Shown here: piece after piece, positions 23,653 to 31,104 of the stretch
Layout: each line of letters begins with the position of its first letter
How positions within the stretch are numbered: position 1 is the stretch's first letter
DNA from: a virus
Virus record (IMG/VR): IMGVR_UViG_3300044699_000180
Coordinates: 1-32,218 of that record
DNA length: 32,218 bases
Reading direction: 5' to 3' (one strand)
The notes under the pieces: generated by a model
Database searches by the model: none
Told to the model about the DNA's origin: nothing
What the model saw: the letters and a program-made list of their open reading frames with translations, nothing else
Program-made: the position numbers and the translations under genes

Positions 23653-24524
23653 TCATATTGGCCGGCCAAATGTGGAGACCAGGGAAATCATTGATCCATC
23701 CTTTTCAGCAAACTTCAAAGCAAAATGCCGCCTCACCGAATCAACCACAGCGTGATCCAAATTCCACCGAGGCTTCTCATGGATTTGGTTGGACAGAAGA
23801 TAAATGAATTCCACCTTTGGACTTGGCCGCCGCGCCTTTCGCCTCTTCCTCCGTTTGAGTGGAGTGCCATCCTTACTGCGCCTCACTCTCTTATAGATCA
23901 GAAAGCTCCTACCCTCGTGCTTGATCACGGCAAACCCTGGCTTCTTAAGGAGCAGCTCTGGAGTCCGGCCTCTCTTCGTTCTCATAGGCGGAGCATCAGG
24001 CATAGGCACGCCGATAAACGGCCAGTGGCGCGATTCCTTAGTCCCACCATGCTCCTGGTAAAAACATGCCCTTGAAAGCACTGCCAACGCGCGCTGTGGG
24101 CTTTGGCCATTGGTTTTAATTTGGCAGAGCGATATTGGATTTGCCGCCTCACCCAGGGCACACGTTGAATGAAAGTGCCGGGGTAGGCTTCGTAGAGGGC
24201 CTGTCGCGCATGGTAGGCGCTGCTATTGATCGCACTGACGACAGCCCTGGGGATTGTGTTCTCAGCTAATGCCTGTAACTCCCTAAGCGCACGCTTTATG
24301 TCGGTGGTAACTGCTATCAATACTTCCTCTTTCCAGCCTTTGAATTCCTCCCATTCATACCGTCTGATCATCTCTGATAAATGTCTGCGATTGATCCCTA
24401 GGATTCGACTAGCTTCGTTCTTGTTGCCTCTGCACTTGGTGAGAGTGGCACGGATGTAGTTCAGTTTCAAATCATGGATGGAGATGTCTAACTCCGTCAT
24501 CATTTCGATAAAATCATTATTCAT
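23653..24524 (-). pseudogene. Fis-type HTH gene running into a gpZ-like phage structural gene, frameshifted
   Basis: From ATG 24524 (ribosome site GGAG) the first part is a Fis-type helix-turn-helix: LKLNYIRATLTKCRGNKNEA, SRILGINRRHLSEMIRRY. After WKEEV the same frame continues as a phage protein: TTDIKRALRELQALAENTIP, RAVVSAINSSAYHARQAL, which resembles minor tail protein Z. A frame change near 24090 leads to QRALAVLSRACFYQEHGG and on to the stop at 23653. The second gene probably starts at TTG near 24328 behind AGAGGAAG. The HTH part could be a late-gene activator. Whether the two parts are truly fused or joined by an indel is unclear. Confidence 0.5.
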
Positions 24525-24583
24525 TCGCCAGCTCCTGAGCAGAGTAACGGTCAATTCTCTCGCCTGAGACTCTAAATCGCCTT

Positions 24584-24764
24584 TCAACGCCTTGGTTCAT
24601 CAATCACACGGACGATTTCGGATTGGCCCGCTACGATAGAGTAATCAGCGGACTCAATGTCACTTAACTCTGCGTAAGCTTCAGCCGCAGATTCAGCATC
24701 AAAACTATCGAAAATCTCGCTTTCACCAGTGTAGTCGCCCAATGACGGTGAACTTCCTATTCAT
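24584..24764 (-). pseudogene. Small acidic phage protein, frameshifted
   Basis: Reconstructed as about 59 aa: MNRKFTVIG, then after one extra G in a GGG run, DYTGESEIFDSFDAESAAEA and YAELSDIESADYSIVAGQSE, ending IVRVIDEPRR. Its ATG lies 8 nt inside the end of the rusA reading frame, and its stop abuts the HTH gene. I do not recognise a function. Its strongly acidic, regular helical character is seen in small phage regulators. Confidence 0.4.
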
Positions 24765-25149
24765 ATTCCTCCACTTGAATTCGGATCTTCCCTGCCCTCG
24801 TTTTGCCTTGGCCCAAATGTAAGTTGGAGAGCCGACCACTGACATGTTGTCATCGATCAGGATCTCACTATCCACCAGTCCATCGAGAACCGGTTTCATC
24901 CCATGCACCAGGCCGTCGAAGTCGGGCTCGTTGGAGCTGAACCGAGTCAGTGTGCAGCGGGCTTTTCCTCAAAGGCCTATGCGGCGTCGATTGATAAACT
25001 GCTGCTCTGACTTTCTCCTTCCATTCTTCAGTGTTTCTTCGCCTTACCCAATGACTACGCATTCCGATTCGATTGTACATGGCGGGCAGTCCGTCGATGG
25101 TGATGTCTAAATGGTACTTCTGTTGATCCTGTGGATTTTTTACTGTCAC
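24757..25149 (-). pseudogene. rusA: RusA-family Holliday junction resolvase, two compensating frameshifts
   Basis: GTG start at 25149 behind an excellent ribosome site (AAGGAGG). First frame: YHLDITIDGLPAMYNRIGMR, SHWVRRRNTEEWKEKV (RusA opening N-x-x-x-x-x-H-W). After one extra base near 24970 the frame continues FSSNEPDFDGLVHGMKPVLD, GLVDSEILIDDNMSVVG, with the catalytic-site aspartates typical of RusA. One missing base near 24785 restores the expected end GKIRIQVEEYE. Total length 393 bases is exactly 131 codons, as for an intact family member. RusA cuts four-way junctions during phage recombination. The two indels offset each other, so this may be a sequencing artefact or a recent loss. 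Confidence 0.68.
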
Positions 25150-25309
25150 GCTAACCTCCTTACTTCTGGGGCATTTGCCGTGCCCTTATGAGGATTTTCG
25201 TGATCAGCGAAACGAGTATCAAGACTAAAGTTGAATTAAATTCAAAATATTTTCAATCCATCAGTTCAGCGCCGACATTGAGTCCCTTCTCCCTGTTGAT
25301 GAGGGCCGG

Positions 25310-25678
25310 ATGTAATCAGACCCTACACACTTTTCTCTCATTACATTTTTTTTCGTTTTATAACTATCTAATATCCTTACGTTTTATATGTAGGAATGTA
25401 ATCATGTAATCAATGTAATGAGATTATAGAGTTTAAGAGTTTATATAAACATTTGAAATTCAAATTTATATAAAGGAAAAAGTGGGAAATCTGATTACAT
25501 TGATTACATGATGTCACAGGGGAGGCGACTTGAAGGGCGACTTAAATTTTATTGTGAGAGTAAAACTGGAAATTTTGATTACATTGATTACATGATTACA
25601 TTGGAGCCGACGAATTAACGCCGGCCACCAAATTATATATTAAGAGTAAAACCCGAAGTTTTGATTACATGATTACAT
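25310..25678. repeat. GATTACAT iteron-like array, possible phage replication origin
   Basis: Seven GATTACAT octamers occur at 25493, 25502, 25577, 25586, 25594, 25663 and 25671, in closely spaced blocks of 2, 3 and 2. Two exact inverted copies lie at 25396 and 25404, plus a near match at 25413 and one at 25310. The blocks recur every 84-86 bp and share the preceding AGAGTAAAAC-GAA-TTTTGATTACAT, so the region is a degenerate tandem repeat. The surroundings are AT-rich. Together with the adjacent replication-protein stump this looks like an origin or autoregulatory site. No gene is seen between 25150 and 25678. Confidence 0.5.
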
Positions 25679-25996
25679 TCAGGACGCCTTCCGCTGAACA
25701 GCTTCTATCGCGTTTGCGACTGTTCTGTACCAGTCGGGCTCTTCGTTAAAGCTGAGCACGATTTTCGCCTTGTCAATAATTTCACCCTCGGTAAATCCAG
25801 CACGGTACAGGTTGCATGCGGCGGCAAAAAGTTCGGTGGTACGGTGGCCGGGCTGCGCTCCTGCTCTGAGAAATGCATGTGTGCGACGAGTGATGGCGCT
25901 CAAGTTGATGACTGGACGGAAGCGATCCATTTGTACTTGTCTAGGCGACGCAATTGGTTCGGGGACTCCGCTTCGTGACAACCATTCCATAAGAGC
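25679..25996 (-). pseudogene. C-terminal stump of a probable phage replication protein, cut by IS66
   Basis: The frame enters from inside the IS66 end and reads WLSRSGVPEPIASPRQVQMD, RFRPVINLSAITRRTHAFLR, then GHRTTELFAAACNLYRAGFT and an end at KAS. The G-x-R-x-x-x-L-F-x-A-A-x-N segment is like the C-terminal helical domain of phage and plasmid primase/helicase proteins, but the catalytic parts are absent. The stop is one base before the GATTACAT array, a natural place for a replication gene. The missing N-terminus is not found on the other side of the IS. Confidence 0.45.
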
Positions 25997-26022
25997 GTAA
26001 GCGCTCCACAAACGTGTTTGGA

Positions 26023-27594
26023 TCAGAGCAGGGTGTCGGGTGAGAGTAGGAATTTTGCCAGAGCTTCGTAATCCTCGATGGTAGTAGCAGTAGGGATGCG
26101 TTCGAAGATCGTCCGAAGAGCCTGGTATGGGTTCACTCCATTGAGTTTAGCGGTGACGACGAGGCTGTAGAGTAGAGCACTAGCGTTGGCTCCTTCGGGA
26201 GTATCGGAGAACATCCAGTTATTTCTCCCGATTCCAAATTTTCGAATGGCCCGCTCAACGTAGCCGTTGTCAATTTCCAAATTCCCGTCTAGTAGGTAAC
26301 CTCGCAAAAACTGGTATTGTTCCAGGAAATAGTTGAGGGCTTTTCCGATGTAGCTTTTTTTTGGGACCTTGCAAATTTGTCCATCAGCCCAGGATTTCAT
26401 CTCGTCCCAGATAGATACCGCTTCAGCGTCTCTGAGGGCTTTTCGCTCTGGCGGGCTTAACCCCTTTTTCTTTGCATTCTCTTCAATGTCGTAAAGTAAT
26501 TTATAGTATTTCAGGCCTTGTGCCGCGAGGCCTCTTCCTGCTTGAACTCCCTTGTTGGCATCGGCAAAACCTCTGCGTCCATGCATATTACAGCCTATCC
26601 TGACAAGCCCTTCTGTTTTCTCAGCCCAATTATAAGCTCCATACCCATCTGCCTGCAAATAGCCCCGGCAAGTCTGCAAGAGTTTCTTTGCTACCTCTGC
26701 GGAACGATGAGGATCGTAATCAAATAGCACGATCGGCTGCTTTCGGTTCGGAGTAGCTCTAGCCCACATCCAAGACTGGGTCTCTGCTTTACGCCCCTCT
26801 TCTTTCAGAACCTGAGTATGCGTTTCGTCACACGAAACGTAGGGAGTATCCAACAGCCATTCTTCGAGGATATTCCAGATGGGAAGGCACGCCTGGGCTG
26901 CCTGGATAATCCACCGAGCCATCGAGCCCCGTGTGAGGTGAACCCCCTGTCTCTCCCAAATTTCCTCTTGCCGATAAAGAGGAAGACCATCGGCGTATTT
27001 CTGGATAACTATATGAGCAAGAAGTGAGGGGGTCGCAATGCCTTTGGGAATGATCGAAGGAACCATTGGGGCAGTTTTGATCGGGTCGCCGCTGTCCACC
27101 CCGTACCGATACCGATGATATTCAATGACCTTCATCTGTGCTGGTTCGAAGAAGAACTTTTCTGTCACTACTTTTCCAATGACCTTCAGTGGTTGACCGT
27201 CTTCAGTAATTTTTTCATTTTCTGGGAGCTCAAGGACCACGACTTCTCGTGGAAGATTCTCAGGCAGAGACCTACGTTTGCCGCGTTTTCGTTTAAATCC
27301 GGAAACTTCAACTTCTTCTTCGTCCTCTCCTACAGAGTCAGGAGATTCGGTTTTAAGAGCTTCCACTTCAGCCTCATTAAAAAGCAAAATCCCCTGTTCT
27401 TCACTTTCCCAGCGTTCCTTACGCGGACCAAAGCGCTCCCGGGTCAGTTTCGCCAACTGCTCCTTAAACCACTCAAGTTCAGCCTCAAACCTTTTTTCTT
27501 TCTCTTGATAGTTTTTAACCAAAAGACGAAGCCCGTCCATCTCGACTTTTAGGGCGGCATTTTCAATAAATAAACTGGAGGGCTGAGCTGACAT
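26023..27594 (-). CDS. tnpC: IS66 transposase TnpC (DDE)
   Basis: About 523 aa from ATG 27594; a longer start at 27663 gives 546 aa and overlaps tnpB more. The order is a leucine-zipper helix (LKVEMDGLRLLVKNYQEKEK), a family-typical LAKLTRERFGPRKER segment, a zinc-finger-like region, then the DDE core: YVSCDETHTQV (D), YLQADGYGAYNWA (D) and DNGYVERAIRKFGIGRNNW (E). The end has SLVVTAKLNGVNPYQAL, the usual IS66 C-terminal motif. It is the catalytic transposase; it looks intact. Confidence 0.9.
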   Translation of the reverse strand: MSAQPSSLFIENAALKVEMDGLRLLVKNYQEKEKRFEAELEWFKEQLAKLTRERFGPRKERWESEEQGILLFNEAEVEALKTESPDSVGEDEEEVEVSGFKRKRGKRRSLPENLPREVVVLELPENEKITEDGQPLKVIGKVVTEKFFFEPAQMKVIEYHRYRYGVDSGDPIKTAPMVPSIIPKGIATPSLLAHIVIQKYADGLPLYRQEEIWERQGVHLTRGSMARWIIQAAQACLPIWNILEEWLLDTPYVSCDETHTQVLKEEGRKAETQSWMWARATPNRKQPIVLFDYDPHRSAEVAKKLLQTCRGYLQADGYGAYNWAEKTEGLVRIGCNMHGRRGFADANKGVQAGRGLAAQGLKYYKLLYDIEENAKKKGLSPPERKALRDAEAVSIWDEMKSWADGQICKVPKKSYIGKALNYFLEQYQFLRGYLLDGNLEIDNGYVERAIRKFGIGRNNWMFSDTPEGANASALLYSLVVTAKLNGVNPYQALRTIFERIPTATTIEDYEALAKFLLSPDTLL

Positions 27595-27631
27595 CGTGGG
27601 ACTCAACTTACACGCTTTATATACTTTGTCA

Positions 27632-27988
27632 TCAAGAAACACGGGAAAAATGAAATTCGTCAAATGGTTTCATTTTCCACACGTCATACCCTTCCAAGAG
27701 CCATTGCATTTGAGTGGGAGTTATCCTCAAGACATCATCCCCATGTCTTTTGGGCCAGGGAAATTTGTCCTGTTCGAGGCGCTTATACCATAGGGCGAAT
27801 CCACTCTTGTCAAAATACAGAATCTTGATTACGTCGCGGCGTTTTCCCGTGAATACAAACAAATGCGGTCCACGCAGATCTCCCATTTTTGCCTGTTCCA
27901 CTATTTCACTTAAACCATTCACTGCTTTCCTCATATCCACTGCATCTCTGTGTAAATAGACCCCCTGAAACTCTGTAAGAGCCTTCAT
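27632..27988 (-). CDS. tnpB: IS66 accessory protein TnpB (Orf2)
   Basis: 118 aa, intact. It has the Orf2 hallmarks: GVYLHRDAVDMRKAVNGLSE, GPHLFVFTGKRRDVIKILYF, DKSGFALWYKRLEQDKFPWP. The protein is required for IS66 transposition but its biochemical role is not settled. Its start overlaps the tnpA stop at 27988 and its end overlaps tnpC, the translational coupling usual for IS66. Confidence 0.9.
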   Translation of the reverse strand: MKALTEFQGVYLHRDAVDMRKAVNGLSEIVEQAKMGDLRGPHLFVFTGKRRDVIKILYFDKSGFALWYKRLEQDKFPWPKRHGDDVLRITPTQMQWLLEGYDVWKMKPFDEFHFSRVS

Positions 27989-28290
27989 TACTCGCCTACC
28001 TTCGCAGTCAAATGCAGGATCAACTCAGCCACCCATTTCGGATCTGGTAACCCCCTAACTGCAGATTGATTCCCCTCCGAAATCACTTGAATCGGAATGA
28101 ACGCAGGCCGCTGCACAGTATCGGACACCTTTCGAACTCGCATTTTATTTCGCCAGTAGTTCAGAGTTGCCACTGAAATCTGATTCTTCCGACAGTAATC
28201 AGCGTACCCTTCCGGATGGTCCTGAGCCACCCTAACGTGCTCTTCCCATCTTCTTTGGTTCTCTATTCGACTTTCACGTGTGATCCTCAT
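27988..28290 (-). CDS. tnpA: IS66 accessory protein TnpA (HTH)
   Basis: 100 aa, intact. The N-terminal half (RRWEEHVRVAQDHPEGYADY, CRKNQISVATLNYWRNKM) is the helix-turn-helix type domain found in IS66 Orf1 proteins. The C-terminal part is less conserved (IPIQVISEGNQSA). It starts 80 bp inside the IS right end and is followed directly by tnpB. Confidence 0.87.
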   Translation of the reverse strand: MRITRESRIENQRRWEEHVRVAQDHPEGYADYCRKNQISVATLNYWRNKMRVRKVSDTVQRPAFIPIQVISEGNQSAVRGLPDPKWVAELILHLTAKVGE

Positions 28291-28370
28291 TTCAGACTAA
28301 CCTCGCTTTCTTGGAGGCAAGCCTACGACGCCGGAACGGCGTCAAACAGACATGTTTATGGAGCGCTTAC

Positions 28371-28515
28371 TTTGATCACTCAGGGCATAGAAAGCGGCCG
28401 TCTCGGTGATGAGGAAATATGAAATCGCCAAAACCAACAATTGCAGCAGAAACGTGCTCCAATTGAATTCCCAGCGGGCTTTGCTGCGTTTTTTGGCAGC
28501 GGCGGCGGCAATGGT
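28371..28515 (-). pseudogene. Possible small membrane protein cut by IS66
   Basis: An open minus-strand frame reads AAAAAKKRSKARWEFNWST, then a hydrophobic helix FLLQLLVLAISYFLI, then TETAAFYALSDQ, running into the IS66 end. There is no clear start codon, so it is a fragment or a chance frame. If real, it was a single-pass membrane protein on the same strand as the phage. Confidence 0.22.
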
Positions 28516-28621
28516 GCCTCAGGGCCAGCCGACTCCCTCGCAAGGTCTCCAAACAAGGGGAATCACGTTTTGGTACGACTCCTTTTTCGACCGATAGCGA
28601 GTTTTCGCCTTGGCGAGAATT

Positions 28622-28919
28622 TTAGCTTATTTTTTCTCGTAGTGATCTTGATTTCGTTTTCTCTTCGTGTCTAATTCCACATCGTTGCACGTTGGAGGCG
28701 CTTTGGGCGCGAAAAAGTTCGATTTGGTCACTCATGCGATGGCCTCCAATACTTTGGAGCCTGCGGCATTCAGGCTTGCAGCGATGAGGGTTCTGATCTT
28801 CTCTCTCTTTCCTGAGTGTAGTTTTTAAATCTCTTCCTGAATTTCCAGACTTAATGCGTCTAATCGGCTACAACCTTGAGCAATTAAGGCTCGGTGCTTC
28901 ACGATGTAATAGACTAACC
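28622..28919 (-). pseudogene. Two short phage-type ORFs, first with an in-frame stop
   Basis: The upstream frame reads RLVYYIVKHRALIAQGCSRL, DALSLEIQEEI, then TAA at 28825, and the same frame continues KREKIRTLIAASLNAAGSKV, LEAIA to TGA. That TGA overlaps ATG 28735 of a second frame (MSDQIELFRAQSASNVQ...), ending at 28622 after about 37 codons. The ATGA junction and even codon character suggest two small phage genes, the first nonsense-mutated and the second probably truncated. Families not recognised. Confidence 0.25.
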
Positions 28920-28925
28920 GATTCT

Positions 28926-29387
28926 TTAAGTTTCACTGTTTTGATTAACTTCATGATTGCAAAGAGAAATGGGATCGCAGTTTAGGATAGCACCATGTTG
29001 CACATGCAGCTCGAAACGGGCTTTCCGTAATTCTTTGATTTTACAGAAATCCCCCTCTTCGAGATGACAGATGTAACGGGTTTCAAAAAGCGAGATTTCG
29101 TCTGAGAGCTTTTGAATTTGGGCTTGGATTTCGCTCTGGTTGTCCTTTTCCAGTATTCTTTCAACCGGCTCATGTTTGGATTCAACCACTTCCTCGGCAG
29201 CGGATTCTTCGGAAGGAGGGGAACTTAAGTCTAAATCCTCCTGTGCGGTGAATTCTGCTTTCCGCTGCCTTTCCCTAATGGCTGCTCTCGCTGATTTCAA
29301 TATGGAAATCAAACCCTCCAGACCATCCACCCACAACCTTCTTAACGATTTCATGCCCTTGTTTATCTTCTTGTGCCTGCTACTCAC
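28926..29387 (-). CDS. Hypothetical coiled-coil protein
   Basis: A 153-aa ORF, start GTG 29387 or ATG 29354. It has a basic N-terminus (SSRHKKINKGMKSLRRLW), a helix (LISILKSARAAIRERQRKAE), an acidic Ser/Glu linker (LSSPPSEESAAEEVVESK) and a coiled-coil end (RILEKDNQSEIQAQIQKLSD). No enzyme motif, signal peptide or membrane segment is visible. Its composition is protein-like and it reads in the phage direction, so it is likely a real gene, possibly an early phage or flanking host protein. Confidence 0.42.
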   Translation of the reverse strand: MSSRHKKINKGMKSLRRLWVDGLEGLISILKSARAAIRERQRKAEFTAQEDLDLSSPPSEESAAEEVVESKHEPVERILEKDNQSEIQAQIQKLSDEISLFETRYICHLEEGDFCKIKELRKARFELHVQHGAILNCDPISLCNHEVNQNSET

Positions 29388-29529
29388 AACTGCGGCAACT
29401 ATTCTAACGATTTCTCCCGGGTACGGTCCCTGTTTCTCTTACACTATTGCCCTCGAAAGGCTTCTCTCTCCGTCCTCCACCGTCATTTTTGGCCGATCGT
29501 GGATTTTAGAACAGTAAACTTTTCTACAA

Positions 29530-30117
29530 AAATGGTTTCCGACGATTTGGAAGCGTTGAGATTTGTGTGCGGTTTGGACTCGTTTAGCGAACAATCGCTC
29601 TTTGAGAGAGAGTATCTTGGGAATAACTCTTTTGAACGAAAACGTCTGTTGAAGTGGCCGGTGTTGTTTTCTAACCCTGCCGGGTGGGTGCTTTTTCCAT
29701 CCGCGGGGAAGGTGGATTTTGTGATCACCCGGGGGAGGTGCCGCTTCTTTGTATCCGTGGGTGCATTTCTTATCTTGCGGCTACATTTTTTCCTTTCGAT
29801 TTGATCGGTGTCCTTATCTGAGGGCTTATCTGGTTGAGGTGGAAGGTTCGGAATCAGAAGCGAAGGCCTGTCTGTAGTTGTAATGATAGTTGGTCACCCC
29901 CTCTGTGACTTTTAAACGAATCAGGTCTTTTTCTCTTTCAGCAGATGCTAGGGCCATTCCAAAACGGTGCTTCCCTGGAGCTTCGTGTAGCGCTACACAG
30001 AGTCTGTCTGTGGATAATGAGGCTGTTTGTTCTATCGTTAAAGAGATTGAAACGGTATTGCGGGCATTTCATAGGATGTACTCTTCATCTCAGCTTTTGA
30101 GACGGTTTGTCCATTGA
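29530..30117 (+). other. Possible degenerate plus-strand coding region
   Basis: Three plus-strand frames in succession have protein-like stretches: SDDLEALRFVCGLDSFSEQS and FEREYLGNNSFERKRLLK; then FRFDRCPYLRAYLVEVEGSE around 29795-29870; then VCSIVKEIETVLRAFHRMYS ending at 30117. They could be one broken gene of about 190 codons. No family is recognised, and each piece alone could be chance. Confidence 0.25.
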
Positions 30118-30967
30118 CCATCTCGACCGAAGAATTGATTTTGATAGCTTTTCGTGAATCCTTTCCTTAACTTTTCCAAAGTGCGGAGCAGCTTTTTTTT
30201 CTTCAGGGATAAGCCGTAGACCTAGTAGAGATGGGTGCCTCTTCTTCAATGTCCACCCTTCATCAAGGGGGTAGGTGTCTTTTTCACCCGGGGTAGCTTT
30301 TGCAGTTCCCGGGTGTATTCTTAACGTCCTTGAATGGAAGAGGACGAGGACAGCTCAAGGACTGGTGGGAGCAGAAGTTCAACCAACTGCCGCGTTGCTG
30401 TGGTTGGTTTGTGTCTAAAATGTTCATGTTTTCCCCTACGTGGTAATCGTTTGTAGTCGACTGCCGTTTTTTGCTCCTTATCTTTGCGGTTTGATCTTTT
30501 TGACGCTGTGAAAATCGTAGCGCATCAGAGAAGCTTCACGCCACGGGGAGGTTTCGAAATGCGAAAAGTCCCGGAAGAGAGCGGAAGATCAGGTTTTCGT
30601 TCAAGAAGTGTCTAAACTGTCTCAGACTGCATTAACTCCGCGAAAAAGTTTACGAGCGAAGTCCTACTTTTCGCAGAGTGGGCAGTTTTTCTTCTTTTAT
30701 ACAGTCGATCTCAGAAAATTTTGGGCATAGCTGTGCCATCCTTTTCTGTCTAGGTGCCACTGCTCAAAAACAGCAGGAATTAAATTTGGGCAGTTTCTTG
30801 GCAACGCCCACTCCGGACTGGTTGTTTGATTTATTTGCTTAGTAGATAAAAAATAGGATGAAAAATAGGATAAATTCCAGCCGAATATTTTGCGTTACTG
30901 GATTCGGGAATCTGTGAAGCTGCTTATAACTGATCGAATATTACCTTGAATCATAAGTACTCGAAAG
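30118..30967. other. Region with no recognised gene; several hairpins
   Basis: No ORF with convincing content on either strand. Two perfect inverted repeats are seen: CACCCGGG/CCCGGGTG (30285-30292 and 30308-30315, 15-nt loop) and AACCAAC/GTTGGTT (30381-30387 and 30403-30409). I looked for RNase P RNA, SRP RNA and tmRNA signatures and found none convincing. Confidence 0.4.
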
Positions 30968-31003
30968 AAAAAACCTCCTTACCGTTTTAATCGATAGGGA
31001 GGT
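30968..31003 (-). terminator. Intrinsic terminator after the tRNA-His-like gene
   Basis: On the minus strand ACCTCCCTATCG (31003-30992) pairs with CGGTAAGGAGGT (30984-30973) with one G-U and one C-A mismatch, loop of 7 nt, followed by six T. It lies 10 bp after the CCA end of the tRNA-like sequence and reads the same way. Confidence 0.7.
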
Positions 31004-31012
31004 CTAAAGTCA

Positions 31013-31104
31013 TGGGGTGGACCAAACGGGGCTTGATACAGACCCGCGACACCCTGGAATCACAATCCGGGTGCTCTTTACCTCAACTGAGCTCATGGCC
31101 TCCT
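31013..31104 (-). pseudogene. Degenerate tRNA-His (anticodon GTG)
   Basis: Minus-strand landmarks: AGCTCAGTTG...AGAGC (D-arm), CCGGATTGTGATTCC with anticodon GTG at 31063-31061, GTCGCGGGT (variable/T-arm start), and the end GGTCCAC-C-CCA with the His-specific C73 and encoded CCA. Compared with a normal tRNA, the D-arm has extra bases (GAGGTAAAGAGC), the T-arm is lengthened (TCTGTATCAAG) and the 5' acceptor strand (GGAGGCC) no longer pairs fully with GGTCCAC. At about 92 nt it is too long for tRNA-His. It is either a decayed copy or a mis-sequenced gene. Confidence 0.65.

Larger units (their letters stand above)
25997..28370 (-). mobile_element. IS66-family insertion sequence, complete
   Basis: A 2374-bp element. 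The ends are GTAAGCGCTCCA (25997 onward) and, at the other side, the same 12 bp inverted (ending 28370), with similarity continuing for about 25 bp. It encodes the three genes typical of IS66: tnpA, tnpB and tnpC, all minus strand and intact. The expected 8-bp target duplication is absent (ATAAGAGC on the left, TTTGATCA on the right). The flanks also do not belong to one gene, so a deletion or recombination followed insertion. Confidence 0.88.

Noticed and set aside
25310-25678. Short regular repeats resembling a CRISPR array
   Set aside because: The repeat is only 8 bp, occurs in blocks of 2-3 with no unique spacers of 25-40 bp, and includes inverted copies. No cas gene is present. Iterons fit better.
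29890-30117. 75-aa plus-strand ORF as an independent gene
   Set aside because: No ribosome site or family is visible; it is better seen as part of a possibly broken larger frame.
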